Positions 40,946 through 53,226 of a stretch of 64,000 nucleotides of DNA are shown here, piece by piece. The notes beneath the pieces are model-generated. The model had not been told where the DNA came from. It saw nothing but the letters and a program-made list of their open reading frames with translations, and searched no databases. The DNA is from Aspergillus flavus (lineage: Eukaryota > Ascomycota > Eurotiomycetes > Eurotiales > Aspergillaceae), in NCBI RefSeq assembly GCF_009017415.1, contig NC_092403.1, forward strand, positions 1,426,001 to 1,490,000, written 5' to 3'. The position numbers and the translations under genes were made by a program. Within the stretch, counting starts at the first letter, position 1. Every line of letters starts with the position of its first letter.

Positions 40946-43360
40946 CTTGTTGGTCTATGAAACCGACTGTGAGACCAAGCGATCAGTTGACAATTGATAC
41001 CGATGATGAGTGAGATGTATCTCTATCATCTTGAGGAATCGATCGTACTCTCCCCGCACATGCCAAGTGCCAAGATGAACAATTCGAGCTTTCGGTCATG
41101 ACGTCAAATCGGCTAAACTTCGGGAAAACCATGGAGAATAACTGGGCAATAGGTATGTTTATGTTTGATCGAAGCAGTGGTCATTGAAAGGTTAAAGGAA
41201 GATGATCTGCTTGGAATGCATTCATCTGGACAGCAATCTGCCGGCATTAACAAAAATAATCAAGAATGATGGAGATACAGTGTCTGCTGCGACTCAATGA
41301 GATGTGTATTGACTTGACAACTTGGTCTTAGCATCTGAAGGGTGATAATCCGTTTCCTGTGTGGTACAACGCTTTGTAGATTAGCAATTTAGAACGTAGG
41401 ACTGCTAGTCCCTCATACCAATTATCAAACATATCAGAAATCGGTATAATGCGCAGGTAATCTACAAAGTCGGGCTCTTCCGCATACTGACTCATGAAGG
41501 CGGACGATCACGCGCTTGTTGAAGTCGCGATAGCGTGCCACAGATGGATGAATTCTTCTCCGATTGAAGTCATAAAGCCGGTAACCATGTTCTCCAAAGG
41601 TCCCGAATAGACAAGGAATCCGATCTACGGAGCAAGTCGTCTGAGGGCTGTTGGCGGGCAACGACGGTCGACGGCTCCTCATTTTCCCGCTGGAAATCTG
41701 TGAAAGGAAGTTGTGCTACAACAGTAGTGTTAATTGACTTCCAATAGTCCCTTTATAGCATCAGAATATCGCGCAATCGGTTTCACTCCACAGGGGGTGC
41801 CAATGCTTCCCTTTCACGGTTGAGAGCATCATCGACAAAATGGCGGCAGACTTGGATAGTGATTCCGAACTCTTCCCAGAGTTCACCTCATTGAGTGTTT
41901 CCGATTTCCAGCTTGTTGTGTCGGAGGTACACGGGGAGTACCTGGTGAAGTCAGTCTCCCAATAGCGGCTGGTCTCAATCCTGCCTTGAGTGAGGCCTGT
42001 TTCATGTCTCTGGCAACGTGGTGAGGAATCCCCCAGATGTTAAAAATAGCAGGCGAGCTCGGGGATAGAAGGATGGCTCGGACCAGCCGGGGGATAATAT
42101 ATCACCATTGATGTGGCTGTGATGGATCCACTTGTACCCGAACATTGGGCTGTGAGTTTATCGATACAATTTCTGCAAGGAACAGTGCGATCTCACGTGG
42201 GTCAAGTCTCACTAAGAACAATCCTTTCTAAGTCCTACTCTGGTATTGAACGGGTTGGTCACATTGAAGAATAGTGGATCTGACTCAGCCTGGGAACAAA
42301 GTCGATTGTTTTGGATGGTTTCTTCCTGCGTGCGAACTTCGGAATGTACGGAGTATTTGGAAATGATTCACCGAGGCAGTTGCTAATTGTAGTTGTAGTA
42401 GTGGTATTGGTGCCATCATGTGCATAGTGAGACTAGTGCAATGGACAGTCTCGAGAGTTTCGGAGGTCCGTTGACTAAGAGAAGGACCAGGTCTTGGTTA
42501 ACCCGCGGAGGCCGAGGATGCCGGAAGCGGAAGCGTGCGGCCAAGTCAGGTGAAAGAAAGATCACATGTTACACAGGGCGGTCTCCCAGCCGCCCAGGAT
42601 GATTTGACTCTTCCCCTGACAGGGACAGTGACTGGATTCTAGTGTTCCTACTGGGATAGACTTGACGGTTCCATGTCAGGTACCCGTTGATCATTGATGT
42701 AATGGTTGACGAAGATATGTTCCGGATCTGGCAACGATGCATTATGAAGCACTGCATTAGTAAGGGAAACTGAAGGATAATCACTGGAAGACGGGACAAT
42801 CCTGGGGCAATCCTTGTAGTCCAGAAGGGTCTGTTTGCCAGGTACGGAACAGGAACGACCAATGGTGAATTTGGATGCCTAATAAGTGTGAGGGCATCGC
42901 CACAGCCATGACCCCGTGCTTGCGTGGCCCATTTTTCTGACCGAGAGAATTACAACCGTGATTGGCCATTAGTCAGAGCCAAGCCTTGGGTTTGCTGCAT
43001 TAGTTGAAGCTTGGCCTGCCAGACACCAATCATGACAAAGGATAACGGAACAAATTGGGGGAGAAACGTCATGAGTGACCCGATACGGCCGCGTCACAGT
43101 CTCACAAAAACCAGCGCACTCAAGCGACGATCGCCATTGGTGGCCGTTGCGTGATTTCGGTTCTAAAATAATCCAAAAACCCAAAAAAAGAAGGAACCCC
43201 AGGTCCCGGCCGATTTAAGCGACAAAGACCGTCAGGGGTCTAGACGGAACTCAATCCATCATTAGATTTGACATTGTCAGTGAAGCTGAAGACACTTTAC
43301 TATTACTACTCAGAGAACATCCGACGTCTTCCTGAACCCCACATTCTCTATCTACCTATC
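40946..43360. other. long intergenic stretch, 2.4 kb
   Basis: A minus ORF (41434-41682, 82 codons) and a plus ORF (42420-42602, basic, with one cysteine) look faintly protein-like, but neither has a family, splice partners or conserved motif that I can support. Probably holds regulatory DNA and debris. Confidence 0.3.
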
Positions 43361-43368
43361 TATATAAG
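43361..43368 (+). promoter_or_regulatory. candidate TATA box of small conserved protein gene
   Basis: TATATAAG about 90 bases upstream of the ATG at 43450. Confidence 0.45.
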
Positions 43369-43449
43369 CTCGAGCGTACCTGCATACCTTTCATTCAACT
43401 ACCCCAAACACTCAAAATTCTCAATTGAAAACTTCCCAAGTCACACATT

Positions 43450-43858
43450 ATGGCATCCAGCGCAGCAAGTCAGCGGACCGAATCGGTCTCCTCCCACAGC
43501 TACAAGAAGTCCCTTTCCAATAAGGCCGATCCAAATGCCGCCCTGAGAGAAGAGCAGCCGAGTAAGTATATCAATTGTCTCGATGTGGTGGCGAACTCGC
43601 GGTTAACCTAGGTTAGTTGCCAATGCCATCGGTGGTACATCCTTGTTCTCTTTGCGATCCATGCAGCATCGCGATGCAAAGGGCGAGATTATCAGTAAGT
43701 GTGCGCAGCAACCCTAATCCTGGTCCCATGGCTAACCTCTCTCGTTAGCCGATCCGGATCGCTCCAACCCGACTCGCCCCCGACTGGAACGACCGCTCGA
43801 TACCATCCGTGGCTTCGAGGCGGCCATTGAAGCTCGTCGACGAGAGAATGCCATGTAA
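43450..43858 (+). CDS. small conserved-looking protein, three exons
   Basis: Exons 43450-43561, 43617-43694 and 43749-43858 join in phase to 99 residues. Introns are 55 and 54 bases, both with GTAAGT donors and TTAG acceptors. The protein is hydrophilic with no signal or membrane segment. It is Ser-rich at the N-terminus (MASSAASQRTESVSS), has a central NAIGGTSLFSLRSMQHRDAK and ends with PRLERPLDTIRGFEAAIEAR, a tail I recall from conserved hypothetical proteins of aspergilli. No function known. The separate exons are too short to be noticed as single ORFs. A TATA element lies at 43361. Confidence rests on three coherent phases and strong splice signals. Confidence 0.7.
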
Positions 43859-44651
43859 TACATGGAAATTGGGATTGGGAATTGGTGTTATCTTGGGAGT
43901 TGCTTTTGTTTTCCGAAAATGATATGATGGGAATGGTTCATTGAGCGATTGTCTGTATGTATATTATGACTGGGACCGTGTGAATATTATATTATTTCTA
44001 GTGGCCTGAAGATCTCAAATATTGGACCAATGGGTCGCATTTTCACCGACTTAAAAGATTAAAGATTAATTAAAATATTCTAGGCAGCCATCGAAGCTCA
44101 ATAGAAAGCATGTTTGGAAAATCTAGTGATTTCTCCACTGCGCAAGAAATCCGACGGATAAGAATTTAAATTCTCTGCTCGGAGATAAGGCCAATCCACT
44201 CGGCATCCACATCCGCACTATCTAGTGATGCGCCGGCAGTTAGCATCGTCGTCCCACTCCGTCGCTCTGTCCAATCTCAGAGCGACGTTGAAGATCCGCT
44301 GCTACATGTCCACGACATTAATGGCGAGCTAAGCTTTTGAGGTATAGACCAAACTGCACAAGACAAGCGACGCCGTGGCTGGTGACGCGTTCGATGCTGT
44401 ATAGCGGGGCGGTCTCCCTGGTGTGTCGCCAGCGGATAAAGCATAATGAGACGTTGCTATTAATACCAGATTGCAGAGTCTGCGGCGAGAATTTAACAGG
44501 GGCCGCTGTCCTTTTTTCTCCCAGACTGTTTGGAGCGTTGTTGTTATTGCCAGTCGCTCTTTTCGTATCTATACATTCCTGACATTCGTTATATCCCATC
44601 GCTTTTTCTTCACTAGTCCCAATACAACCAATCTTCCTATTCTATACTACG
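43859..44651. other. intergenic, promoter of GH72 gene
   Basis: Overlapping short ORFs on both strands (about 44318-44710) are not supported. The CT-rich end leads into the GH72 start. Confidence 0.4.
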
Positions 44652-46403
44652 ATGAAGCTTTCGTGGGCAGTGGGAGCGGCCCTGTTGGGCACCGCTGTGG
44701 CCGATGTTGACCCTATCGTCATCAAGGGTTCCAAATTTTTCTACTCGAGTAACAATACCCAATTGTAAGTCTCTGACCCTCATCTGGGACCCATCCCATG
44801 TTCTCGCTAACCATGTCAGCTACATTCGTGGTGTTGCCTATCAACGTAGGTCTCTCGGAAGTCTTCTCCCTCCTCACAGCTACTAACCCGCGCAGAGGAC
44901 TACTCCAGCAACGGTACCACCAATGGCACTAGCAGCTACAAGGACCCCTTGGCCGATGCTACAGCTTGCAAGCGTGACGTGCCCATCATGCAGGAACTGA
45001 ACACTAACACAATTCGGGTCTACGCCATCGACCCGACTTCCGACCATACCGAGTGCATGCAGTTGCTGGCCGATGCAGGTATCTACGTGGTCTCGGATCT
45101 CTCTGATCCCACTCAGTCCATCGACCGGAGCGATCCCACTTGGGAAACTACTCTTTACTCTCGCTACACAGCCGTCATCGATGAGCTGGCTCAGTATAAT
45201 AACACTTTGGGTTTCTTTGCGGGTAACGAAGTCTCCAACACAGTGGCCACGACGGATGCTAGCGCGTTTGTCAAGGCAGCTGTCCGTGACATGAAATCCT
45301 ACATCAAGCAGAAAGGCTACCGCACCATGGGTGTTGGATATGCCACTAACGATGACTCTACTATCCGGGTGAATATGGCCGACTACTTCAACTGCGAAAG
45401 CGAAGAGGACAGCATCGACTTCTGGGGCTATAACATCTACTCCTGGTGTGGTGACTCGTCATACTCAGCTTCTGGCTACAAGGACCGCACAGAAGAGTTC
45501 GCTAACTACTCTGTTCCTGTCTTCTTCGCTGAGTATGGCTGTAACGAGGTCCAGCCTCGTCAGTTCACCGAAGTTGACGCCCTGTTCGGTGACAATATGA
45601 ATGGCGTGTGGTCTGGCGGTATTGTTTACATGTACTTCCAAGAAACCAACGATTACGGTAAGACCGCCCAAGCAGAACGAACCCCACGGTCACTAATTCT
45701 CTGTATAGGTCTCGTTTCCATCGTCGACAGCACTAGTGTCAGCAAGCTTGCCGACTTCACCTCCTACTCGAAGCACATCGCCAGCGCCACCCCCTCTGGT
45801 GTGAACAAAGCCTCCTACACCCCTACCAACACTGCCCTGCAAAGCTGCCCGGCCGTCGACAGCGACTGGAGAGCCACCCAGACCCCCTTGCCTCCTACCC
45901 CGAACGAAAACCTGTGTGAGTGCATGTCTGACGCCGCCGCCTGTGTTGTGAAGGACTCCGTCTCCAGTGACGACTATGCCGACCTGTTCTCTCTGATCTG
46001 TGGATACACTACATGCTCGGGCGTGTCCAGTAACGCCACCACTGGAAGCTACGGCGCCTACGGCATGTGCAGCCCCAAACAGCAGCTCAACTTCCTCCTC
46101 AACAAGTACTACACCGAACAGAACTCTGCTTCATCGGCCTGTAGCTTCGGTGGCTCGGCCACTGTGACCTCGACCACGAAGGCGACTGGCACTTGCGCCA
46201 GCCTGATGAGCCAGGCTGGTACTGCCGGTACGGGTACTGTCACTTCTCAGCCCACCGGTACCTCCGGGTCGTCTGCCTCTTCTTCCACCTCTTCTGGTTT
46301 GGCTCCTACCACGGGTAGCACTATGGTGGTTGTTGGATCTGTTCAGCTGGGCGCATACATTGTGACTGCCGTGTGCGCTGCATTGTTTATGATTATGCTG
46401 TAA
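44652..46403 (+). CDS. GH72 1,3-beta-glucanosyltransferase with X8/CBM43 domain, GPI-anchored
   Basis: Exons 44652-44764, 44820-44845, 44896-45657 and 45709-46403 give 531 residues. The signal peptide is MKLSWAVGAALLGTAVA. The GH72 domain includes FYIRGVAYQQDYS, the acid/base FFAGNEVSN (about Glu158) and the nucleophile PVFFAEYGCNE (about Glu259). After a linker comes a cysteine-rich X8 (CBM43) module (CECMSDAAACV ... CGYTTCSG ... YGMCSPKQQLNFLLNKYY). Then follow a Ser/Thr-rich stretch and a hydrophobic C-terminus typical of GPI attachment. These Gas/Gel enzymes cut and re-join beta-1,3-glucan in the wall. The third intron is 51 bases and stop-free, so it can be mistaken for coding sequence. 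Confidence 0.95.
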
Positions 46404-47369
46404 ATTGGTTGGATAGATATGCGGATTTGATCTTAAACTCACTTTAGTCGCTCCTTAGCTTTTCTTGTATAATAGATCGTTTCCATTCTAGTGGACGTAT
46501 CTAGCAATTCTGGTGCCCTGGGTTTCGAGTCGAAGTTGCTTGAAAAATGCCAACTATGGAATGCGGAGGTTCTTGAATCAGTGCCGCTTAGCTCTTTGTG
46601 TGACATGTACTGATTGTGTGTCTGAGTATTGCCTCAATTTCTTCGATAGGATAGTCCCGTTGTGCACACAATGCCTTCATTGTTCTGTATTACTTGATGG
46701 GGATCCTGAATGGGTTTCGTGGGTTGTAGGATGTGTAAGAACTACGGATCATGGCTTTTGACTAGAGGGACCAACGGCTTTGTTACTTTCCAGGTAGTGT
46801 ATGTGTGACCTAGAAGAAATGTGATTCCTACTTAGCAAGGTAAAGCCTTTCTAACATGAATGATAGTGTTGGCAAAGGAGGTTTGAGAAGTAACGCTACT
46901 TCTAGCACTGGTACTGGAGCTGTGATTGTTCAGCCTTACATGGTTGTGTTCCTTTGATGTCTTGTCTTTTGTCATTTTTATGATACTTGGTGATAAGGTA
47001 TTGGTACTACACTGACGTCGGCTTCCTGAAGAAAGCATGCCTATCTAACGATTGTTTCTATCGCTCATGCTGACAGTCTAGCAGGACTATAGCTGTGCCT
47101 TTCTATTCTGTTTCTCTTAGCAGCCAAAATGTTGTACTGCCGACAGAGTTCAAAAAACTGAGTAATTGCCATGTTTCTTAAGACCTTGTAAGAGAAATGA
47201 AAATAATGCCCAATGTATTGTCGAGTACAGAAAACACACACACGATTCGTATACAAATACATTCTGACGGCCACGAACCATCGATATTCGTCGCTGCTGC
47301 GAGATGGAACATTTTGCCTATGACCCAGTGCCTTTGTGCTTCATCCCCTTCTGGTCTCACATCAATAGC
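46404..47369. other. intergenic
   Basis: 3' flank of the GH72 gene. No supported gene. Confidence 0.4.
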
Positions 47370-47891
47370 TCACCTGCAAAAGACATAACATCTCCGTCGA
47401 TCACGTAGTTCGCGGAATTCGAACCTTAAATTTTCAGAGCCTTCCTCGGACTTCAAAGCCTCCCTTATCGATCTCAACGCTCTATCATCAGGACAATCCC
47501 ATTCGACTTGGGCAATCGTCACAACGTAGCTTTTATGAAAAGAAGTGGGGTCTAAACGAAATTTTTGTCCGGGATGTATAAGGCACGCGGTCTTATTCTT
47601 GAATGCACTAAGTGCAACCTTCCTTGCTTGTTGTCGATCGTAGCGCCTGACTTGGTCCGTGTCATATGCAGATCGCACATAGACTTTCTTAAGATGAGGC
47701 TTATATGGTTTTGACTGGCGCTTATGTGTATGATGGCTTTGTTTCGCACGGTCTCTAGACTTTCGTTTGGTATCTTTGAAGCTGTGGTAGCATTTGCTGG
47801 TATATTCACCAACCTCGAGAACAAGGTTGAACGCCTTACTACCATGCTTAAGTACCTCATAAAAACTGGCGATTTGTTCGGGTTTTATCAT
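47370..47891 (-). CDS. hypothetical basic protein
   Basis: An ORF of 173 residues from ATG 47891 (MIKPEQIASFYEVLKHGSKA). It has a lysine/histidine-rich centre (KQSHHTHKRQSKPYKPHLKK) and a mixed C-terminal half. The frame continues upstream to about 47981 without an ATG. I do not recognise a family, and see no signal peptide or membrane segment. The next plus-strand ORF starts almost back-to-back at 47893. It may be real, a relic, or chance. Confidence 0.4.
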   Translation of the reverse strand: MIKPEQIASFYEVLKHGSKAFNLVLEVGEYTSKCYHSFKDTKRKSRDRAKQSHHTHKRQSKPYKPHLKKVYVRSAYDTDQVRRYDRQQARKVALSAFKNKTACLIHPGQKFRLDPTSFHKSYVVTIAQVEWDCPDDRALRSIREALKSEEGSENLRFEFRELRDRRRCYVFCR

Positions 47892-47892
47892 T

Positions 47893-48174
47893 GTGAAATG
47901 GAGAATGACTTTAGTGGAATATGCACCGAAATATAATGCCTCAAATACTGGAGGAACAGAAGAAGTGCTGACCGGGCTCACGTATGGGATGAAGAAGGAT
48001 TCTTATAACCATCTTTGGCTTCGCCAATTCAATCCGGGCTCGGAAACCAATGTATACCCCGGTGACTGCCATATGTATGGGTGCCTTTTACCTGCATGGA
48101 AACTACCTGTCGACGATATATGTATTGAAATTGAAGGCACTCTGCGATATCTGAAACCGTACTCTATCGATTAA
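47893..48174 (+). CDS. short hypothetical ORF
   Basis: A 93-residue ORF from an ATG, with a rather protein-like composition (WLRQFNPGSETNVYPGDCHM near the middle, ICIEIEGTLRYLKPYSID at the end). No family recognised, no splice extension found. Its start is two bases from the start of the minus-strand ORF, so both could share a bidirectional promoter only if their leaders overlap, which is unlikely. Low support. Confidence 0.25.
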   Translation: MKWRMTLVEYAPKYNASNTGGTEEVLTGLTYGMKKDSYNHLWLRQFNPGSETNVYPGDCHMYGCLLPAWKLPVDDICIEIEGTLRYLKPYSID

Positions 48175-49203
48175 TGTAAGTAGGATTCAAATTCTCGGGG
48201 ACGTCACTTAGCTATCTTGGTTTCAGCAGCAAGAAACTTGCCATGGATTTGAGTAGATTAATTTACTAAAGCGGAACCTGCACTTTAAGATGGACCGATA
48301 TAACCAGATGTCCACAGTTGAGTAGGAATAACCCGGTGCCAGCATCATGATACCGTATGAAGAGTAGACTACAATGGTATATGCCATGATTTACGTGTCA
48401 ATACACAATCACGGCTTGGTCTGAATGCTGGCATGTGCGGAGGTATGGAGATGTCCTATTCTGTGGCAATCCCATGAAGGAGCCACACCACTCAGCCTAT
48501 TGACTTGAATGGCCTTGTTCGGTAACACACACAAGCAGAATACTACCTGTGGCCGGTCATCGGGTGCAATAAACTATTCTGTGGCCTTTTTCTTCGCAAT
48601 TTAGCGTGATCCGACCTTATAACAGCCTTAACGGGCTCAAAGCAATGACGGGATGACATAGATGATTACATCCATCAAATATCTCCTAGGCATACAATTC
48701 TAGAGCAGCTGTCTGAGAACTGCAAAATTGGAGGTCTCCTAGACGGGTCGATAATCATTTGTTTCATTCAATGTTAGATACCTTTGTCTAAAGTATATCC
48801 AGGATAGTTTACCAGAATATCTGAAACAGCTAAATTTGGCTGGTGGATACTCAACAAAGAAAACACAAAACATTGAGGAGACTTCCACGCTCCTTGGGGG
48901 TTCCCCCGGGTGTCGCCTATTGTGTGCAGGGGCTATGGGCGTGCCAATCATCGCATAATAACCATATCAAGACCGCAAAGATTGGGAGATTCCTCTAGAA
49001 TGGAGCTTTTCTCCTATTCTGCAATCTGGTCTGAGGACGTATAGGGGTATTATATTCCCCGTCCCTTTGTTGTATCCTTTGATGAATTGACCACTCTTGG
49101 GAAGTATCTTCAGATGAGGTCGACCGTCGCCGCAACAAGACTTGCACTCTAGAGGAGTACTCAAGCCACGTTCCTCCGTCTGATGCCAATCGAGGACCAT
49201 ACT
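48175..49203. other. intergenic, 1.0 kb
   Basis: No supported gene. 3' flank of the N2227-type methyltransferase at the right. Confidence 0.4.
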
Positions 49204-50632
49204 TCAATTCTTCCGGGCAACCCAAAATTGTGCCTGATATGCATTTTTACTCAGCCCCTTCCCATTGCGGGCGTAAGCCACCTCCTTGCCACGAACTGTC
49301 AACCCAGGTATTGTTATACCCCCGCAAGATGGGTCCGTCTCCTGAAACTTAAACCCAATGTGCTCGGTTAAAGCCACAATCTCATCCAATGAGAGCTGCA
49401 AAAAGGGCGCACTTCCGTATAACAATGGACCCAGGTTGATCCACTGCCCCCCAGGGCGGAGTAATCGATGGATATTTTCGAAATACGAAACCAAGTTCCG
49501 CGCAGTATCAATGAAAAACAATGTGACAATCACGTCATACTTTCCCGTATCTTCTGCAAATGCCGTAGTGAAGTCGCCTTCTACCAGGAGGACAGAGGGA
49601 CTAGCCAGTGTATCTGGAAACGAGACAGAACGCTGCAGATCAGCAGTCGTCGCGTGATGCGACCACCAATCGATATGCGGATGGAAAGTCTTGCTGTTGA
49701 CACTCGAAAGGCTGGATAGATATCGATATGCGAGGTTCATGTACATGGACCATTCGTTCATGGTTACCTCGAAGCCTATCTTGATTAGTCCATATTAATG
49801 ACTTTTCAAGTCGTAGCTGAAAACAGAACTAACCACCTAGTGCATTAACCTCATGCGCCAGTCGTCCCAGGCCTGCTCCAGGCAATAACACCCGCAACGG
49901 ATGCTCGAATGTTCTCGACATATTTGCAAGAGAACCTAGAATGCAAGGGAATGCGTCCTGCCGCTCGTCGTGCCCTTCATCAGCCCAATCGCGCACGAAA
50001 TGCTTCATCGCCTGCGAGACACTCGTTTTGTCGGTGTTGATACCCTGCTTCTCATTCTCCTTGACGAACTGGTCCAATTCAGTTTGGGAAATGTTATAGA
50101 ATTGCATCCCATGCTTGACGATCTCATGCGCCAGTCGCTCGTTTGTCTCAAAAAGGTGTTCGACTGTATTCAGTTTACGGGTATATTTAACCGTGGATTC
50201 GACAATCTACCTAGTCGTTAGTATCGGATACGATGAGTTTTACGGGAGCGCATACCGAGCGCTGTTTCTTAGGGATTTTCTTATACCAATCCCGCCATCG
50301 CTTTGTCTCAGCTAGATTGCGCTCTTTGTAGCGATGGAAGGCATGGAGAGCTGTGAGCAACCTCTGTCGTGGATGTGATGTATCCGATGATCCAGTGGAG
50401 CGTTGAAGTCGAGCTTGTAGTCGCGAGTATTCTTCTTGCTGACGCGACTCAGTCGGATCAATGAGGGTGATGTTTGTCACGAAGACGTGTGTTATTCTCT
50501 GAAATACATCAATAAGTGATATAGCGCCAATGGGTGGGAGTTTCTTACGTCTAATTCGGCATCGTATTGGGGAGTTATGTCCTTTGCCCATGCAAGGTAG
50601 AGAATACAGAAAAATAGTAGAGTACAACGCAT
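49204..50632 (-). CDS. N2227-type (carnosine N-methyltransferase-like) protein with signal peptide
   Basis: Exons 50632-50549, 50498-50256, 50206-49837 and 49775-49204 give 422 residues. Exon 1 encodes a hydrophobic leader (MRCTLLFFCILYLAWA), unusual for a family usually cytosolic or nuclear. The N2227 core follows: RLLTALHAFHRYKERNLAE, VRDWADEGHDERQDAFPCIL, the SAM loop VLLPGAGLGRLAHEV (about residues 216-229), the MNEWSMYM segment, then TLFFIDTARNLVSYFENIHR and LLRPGGQWINLGPLLYG. Family members methylate the histidine imidazole of carnosine-like peptides. The last donor is ambiguous (GTGGTT at 49836 or GTTAGT at 49833, differing by one Gly). Substrate in fungi is unknown. Confidence 0.85.
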
Positions 50633-50928
50633 TGTGTCCTACATATGCAGGTCGTATATTCTAACGAAAATGAATAAAATAAAAATATAAGAGTGGGAGA
50701 CCGCATGGTCAAAAATCTCAAATACATGACGCCCCAAAGGTCCTCAATTCCACAGCCCTTTGAGCATTGCCAAGTCCGACGGACTGGTTTGATGGTATTG
50801 TTCTAGATTGTTTGTCTTGGCACTGGGGCCATGGTTTGATAGTTAAGTAATTCTGCTAGTGTGTTAGCGGTGGTTGTAGTTCAATGGCACACTATCGATG
50901 TCAATGTGGAATTTTGGATTATATTGCG

Positions 50929-51913
50929 TTAACATGTACGTATGTCTATGGAGCAAGAGAGGTAGCATAGCCAATGTTCGAGTACTCTGGACTCATCTAT
51001 AATAACTCCTGCATCGTAAATCCGAAGAGACAGCACCATATTTACATCCCGTGGTGTAGAAGCCGCGATGTACAATGGCGACAGGCGACGACCATTAGAT
51101 GACGGAGAGATACCATCCACCTTGATAAGGGGGCGAAGAGCGTCCATGGATGGGAGCGGAATCGCCCGGCCGAGGACTGTTTCGTTATCCGTATTGGTTT
51201 CGTTGTAAAGCTCGGGTGTTAGAGGTAAAATGAGCTCTAGCACAGCGGACGCATCCCGGTTATCAAGTGCAACATGAAGCACTGTGTTGTTGATGTCCTC
51301 CCCAATAGTAAGTGGAAGGCCAGCTTCAATAAGGCGTTTGAGCGCACCCGCGTTCAAGCGACGGAATGCTTCAAACATAGAAACTTTACTCAGGGAGGCA
51401 ACCATGTTCGATCCCACTATATCAACGAAGCGCATGGCCTTGTCGCTGTATCCTCCAAGAACCACCGCGTCACAGAGGGTTACCACACTACCGAAATGCC
51501 ACCCAACTGTGAAAACATTCTCTTCCGTGATGTGTCCATTACTAAACAGGTATTCGATCATTTCGACATTGTAATTACACATGATTCGGTGCAACAAACT
51601 GGTTCCACAGGGTGTGACGTCGCAGATCAAGCCCCCATTCGAGGTATTGTTTTATACCGGCCACATCGCGTGCTATTACTCGCTTAAAAGTAGGCGTATC
51701 ATAGCAGATACACTTCCCTGCCACGCTGCAGATCTCATACTCTTTGAGACTCTTGAAGAGGCCAAAGTTCCGCTTCTGAAATTCGGGTTTAAGGACAGCT
51801 AGGACACTTTGCTGTGACTGGGGAGTTACGGCCATGATCGATCGAAGCGTCTCATTATCGCAAAGGTAGATAATGTGCTGTATTAGCTCTTGGCGTAGGT
51901 CAGTCAATATCAT
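50929..51913 (-). pseudogene. F-box / ankyrin-repeat protein gene with one frameshift
   Basis: From ATG 51913 the frame starts with an F-box-like helix (LTDLRQELIQHIIYLCDNET) and continues to GIKQYLEW. It then slips at a run of five C at 51632-51636 (G on the coding strand). In the next frame it goes on as ICDVTPCGTSLLHRIMCNYN and ankyrin-like repeats (NTVLHVALDNRDASAVLELI, SPLYIAASTPRDVNMVLSL) to a stop at 50929. Without a shift the first frame ends about 20 codons later. No GT-AG pair spans the site. One extra G in the run explains it, so this is either a recent pseudogene or a homopolymer error. F-box/ankyrin genes are large, fast-changing families in aspergilli. An alternative start is at 52048. 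Confidence 0.7.
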
Positions 51914-53226
51914 GATTCTCGTTTGAATCAGAGTTCTTGACTGTTGCTTCTGGTATAGTGTATCCTGGCCAGTGTTGAGAGTTAGTGGTTCTACTGGCGG
52001 AAGTGTAGACTTTCTGTGATAATCAACTTGCAAGTTGAAATTCTTCAAATGAGAATCTTGATATTATGAGCATGAAATCATGAGTAGGCTGTAGAGACCT
52101 TTATTACATAGCTTGCTCGGAACGTCATCATCATGCAAGTATGTGTAGTACACATACGTACTTGATTTTCCTTCCTTTTTCGTTTTACTACTCACCCCTC
52201 GCCGCTTTTTGCTCACTGAGTAGATCTCACCACACCCCGAGCACGCTCTGAGCAGCCTGAGGCGATCACTGAGGAGCGGCTCTGGATATCCCAAGAGTCA
52301 AGGGATCCCCAGAAACGCCAAACAGCGCTAGTCCAATGAACATATTTCATGGCTTTCAATTTTCACTACCTACCTGGCAGCATGATATGCTAATGTTTCC
52401 CCGCCGCCAAAACACGTAATGCTGAAGATCAACATTCCCAAGTAAATAAATCAGGCTTCAAAGTTAGGACGTAGCGTTGATCAGTTGTGATGATCCTCGC
52501 CTGGAGGGTTTGATATCTAAACCATAGAGATATTATATTCGTTACAGTCCGTTTAAATCCCTTACATTGGGCTGTATTCTTCATTGTTCGAAGCATTGGC
52601 TTGGTCATAGGACGATTCCCCAGCATCATGTAGGCATAGCGACGTGATGGCCGACACGTAGTACATGTTCAAGTAGGTGTATACCTACCGGAGCTCGCAC
52701 TGAAGTCACCGATGTGATATCATAGCTTACCCATGGTAGTAAAGTGGAATCGTAGATCCTAGGAAACTAAGCTGGCTCTGGGGATCCTTGTGGGTCTCCG
52801 GAATCTCGAGCGGCCTGGCTGCGTTCTTCGTTAACTAACATTATGAAAAAAGGAGACAATGCCTTGAAATTATTTACTCTTGCAAACTGCTTGCCCACCT
52901 AGCATTCTTGGCCAGTCACTCTCAAGCGAAGGGTGCTCGATTACCTCAACTTCCTCGATCAATCGGCCTGTCAAAGGATCCTATAATTTTCTGGCCAGAG
53001 GCCAGACCAGCTCCCCTACCCCGCAACCTATCCTGAAGGCTAGTAGAGCCGAGGATCAGGAGCCAAAGAGGAGCCGAAGACCATGAACCGAGCGGCCGAG
53101 CTACAATGCCCGCACCCAAAATCAAAGCTCTTCAAATAAATACTCAAATCATAAGCTTGTCAATATGACGGTTATACTTCTTCCCAGAAACATCATTCTA
53201 GTAGGTCTTATCATATTACAGCCAAA
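51914..53226. other. intergenic, 1.3 kb
   Basis: Short ORFs on both strands, none supported. Upstream region of the nitronate monooxygenase gene at the right. Confidence 0.35.

Noticed and set aside
42420..42602. Basic ORF resembling the start of a Zn2Cys6 domain
   Set aside because: Only one cysteine at a plausible place, no downstream continuation or splice site; at most a relic.
47960..48110. Upstream exon for the hypothetical minus gene at 47.4-47.9 kb
   Set aside because: A phase-compatible GT-AG pair exists, but the intron would be only about 34 bases with no branch site, below the range seen elsewhere here.
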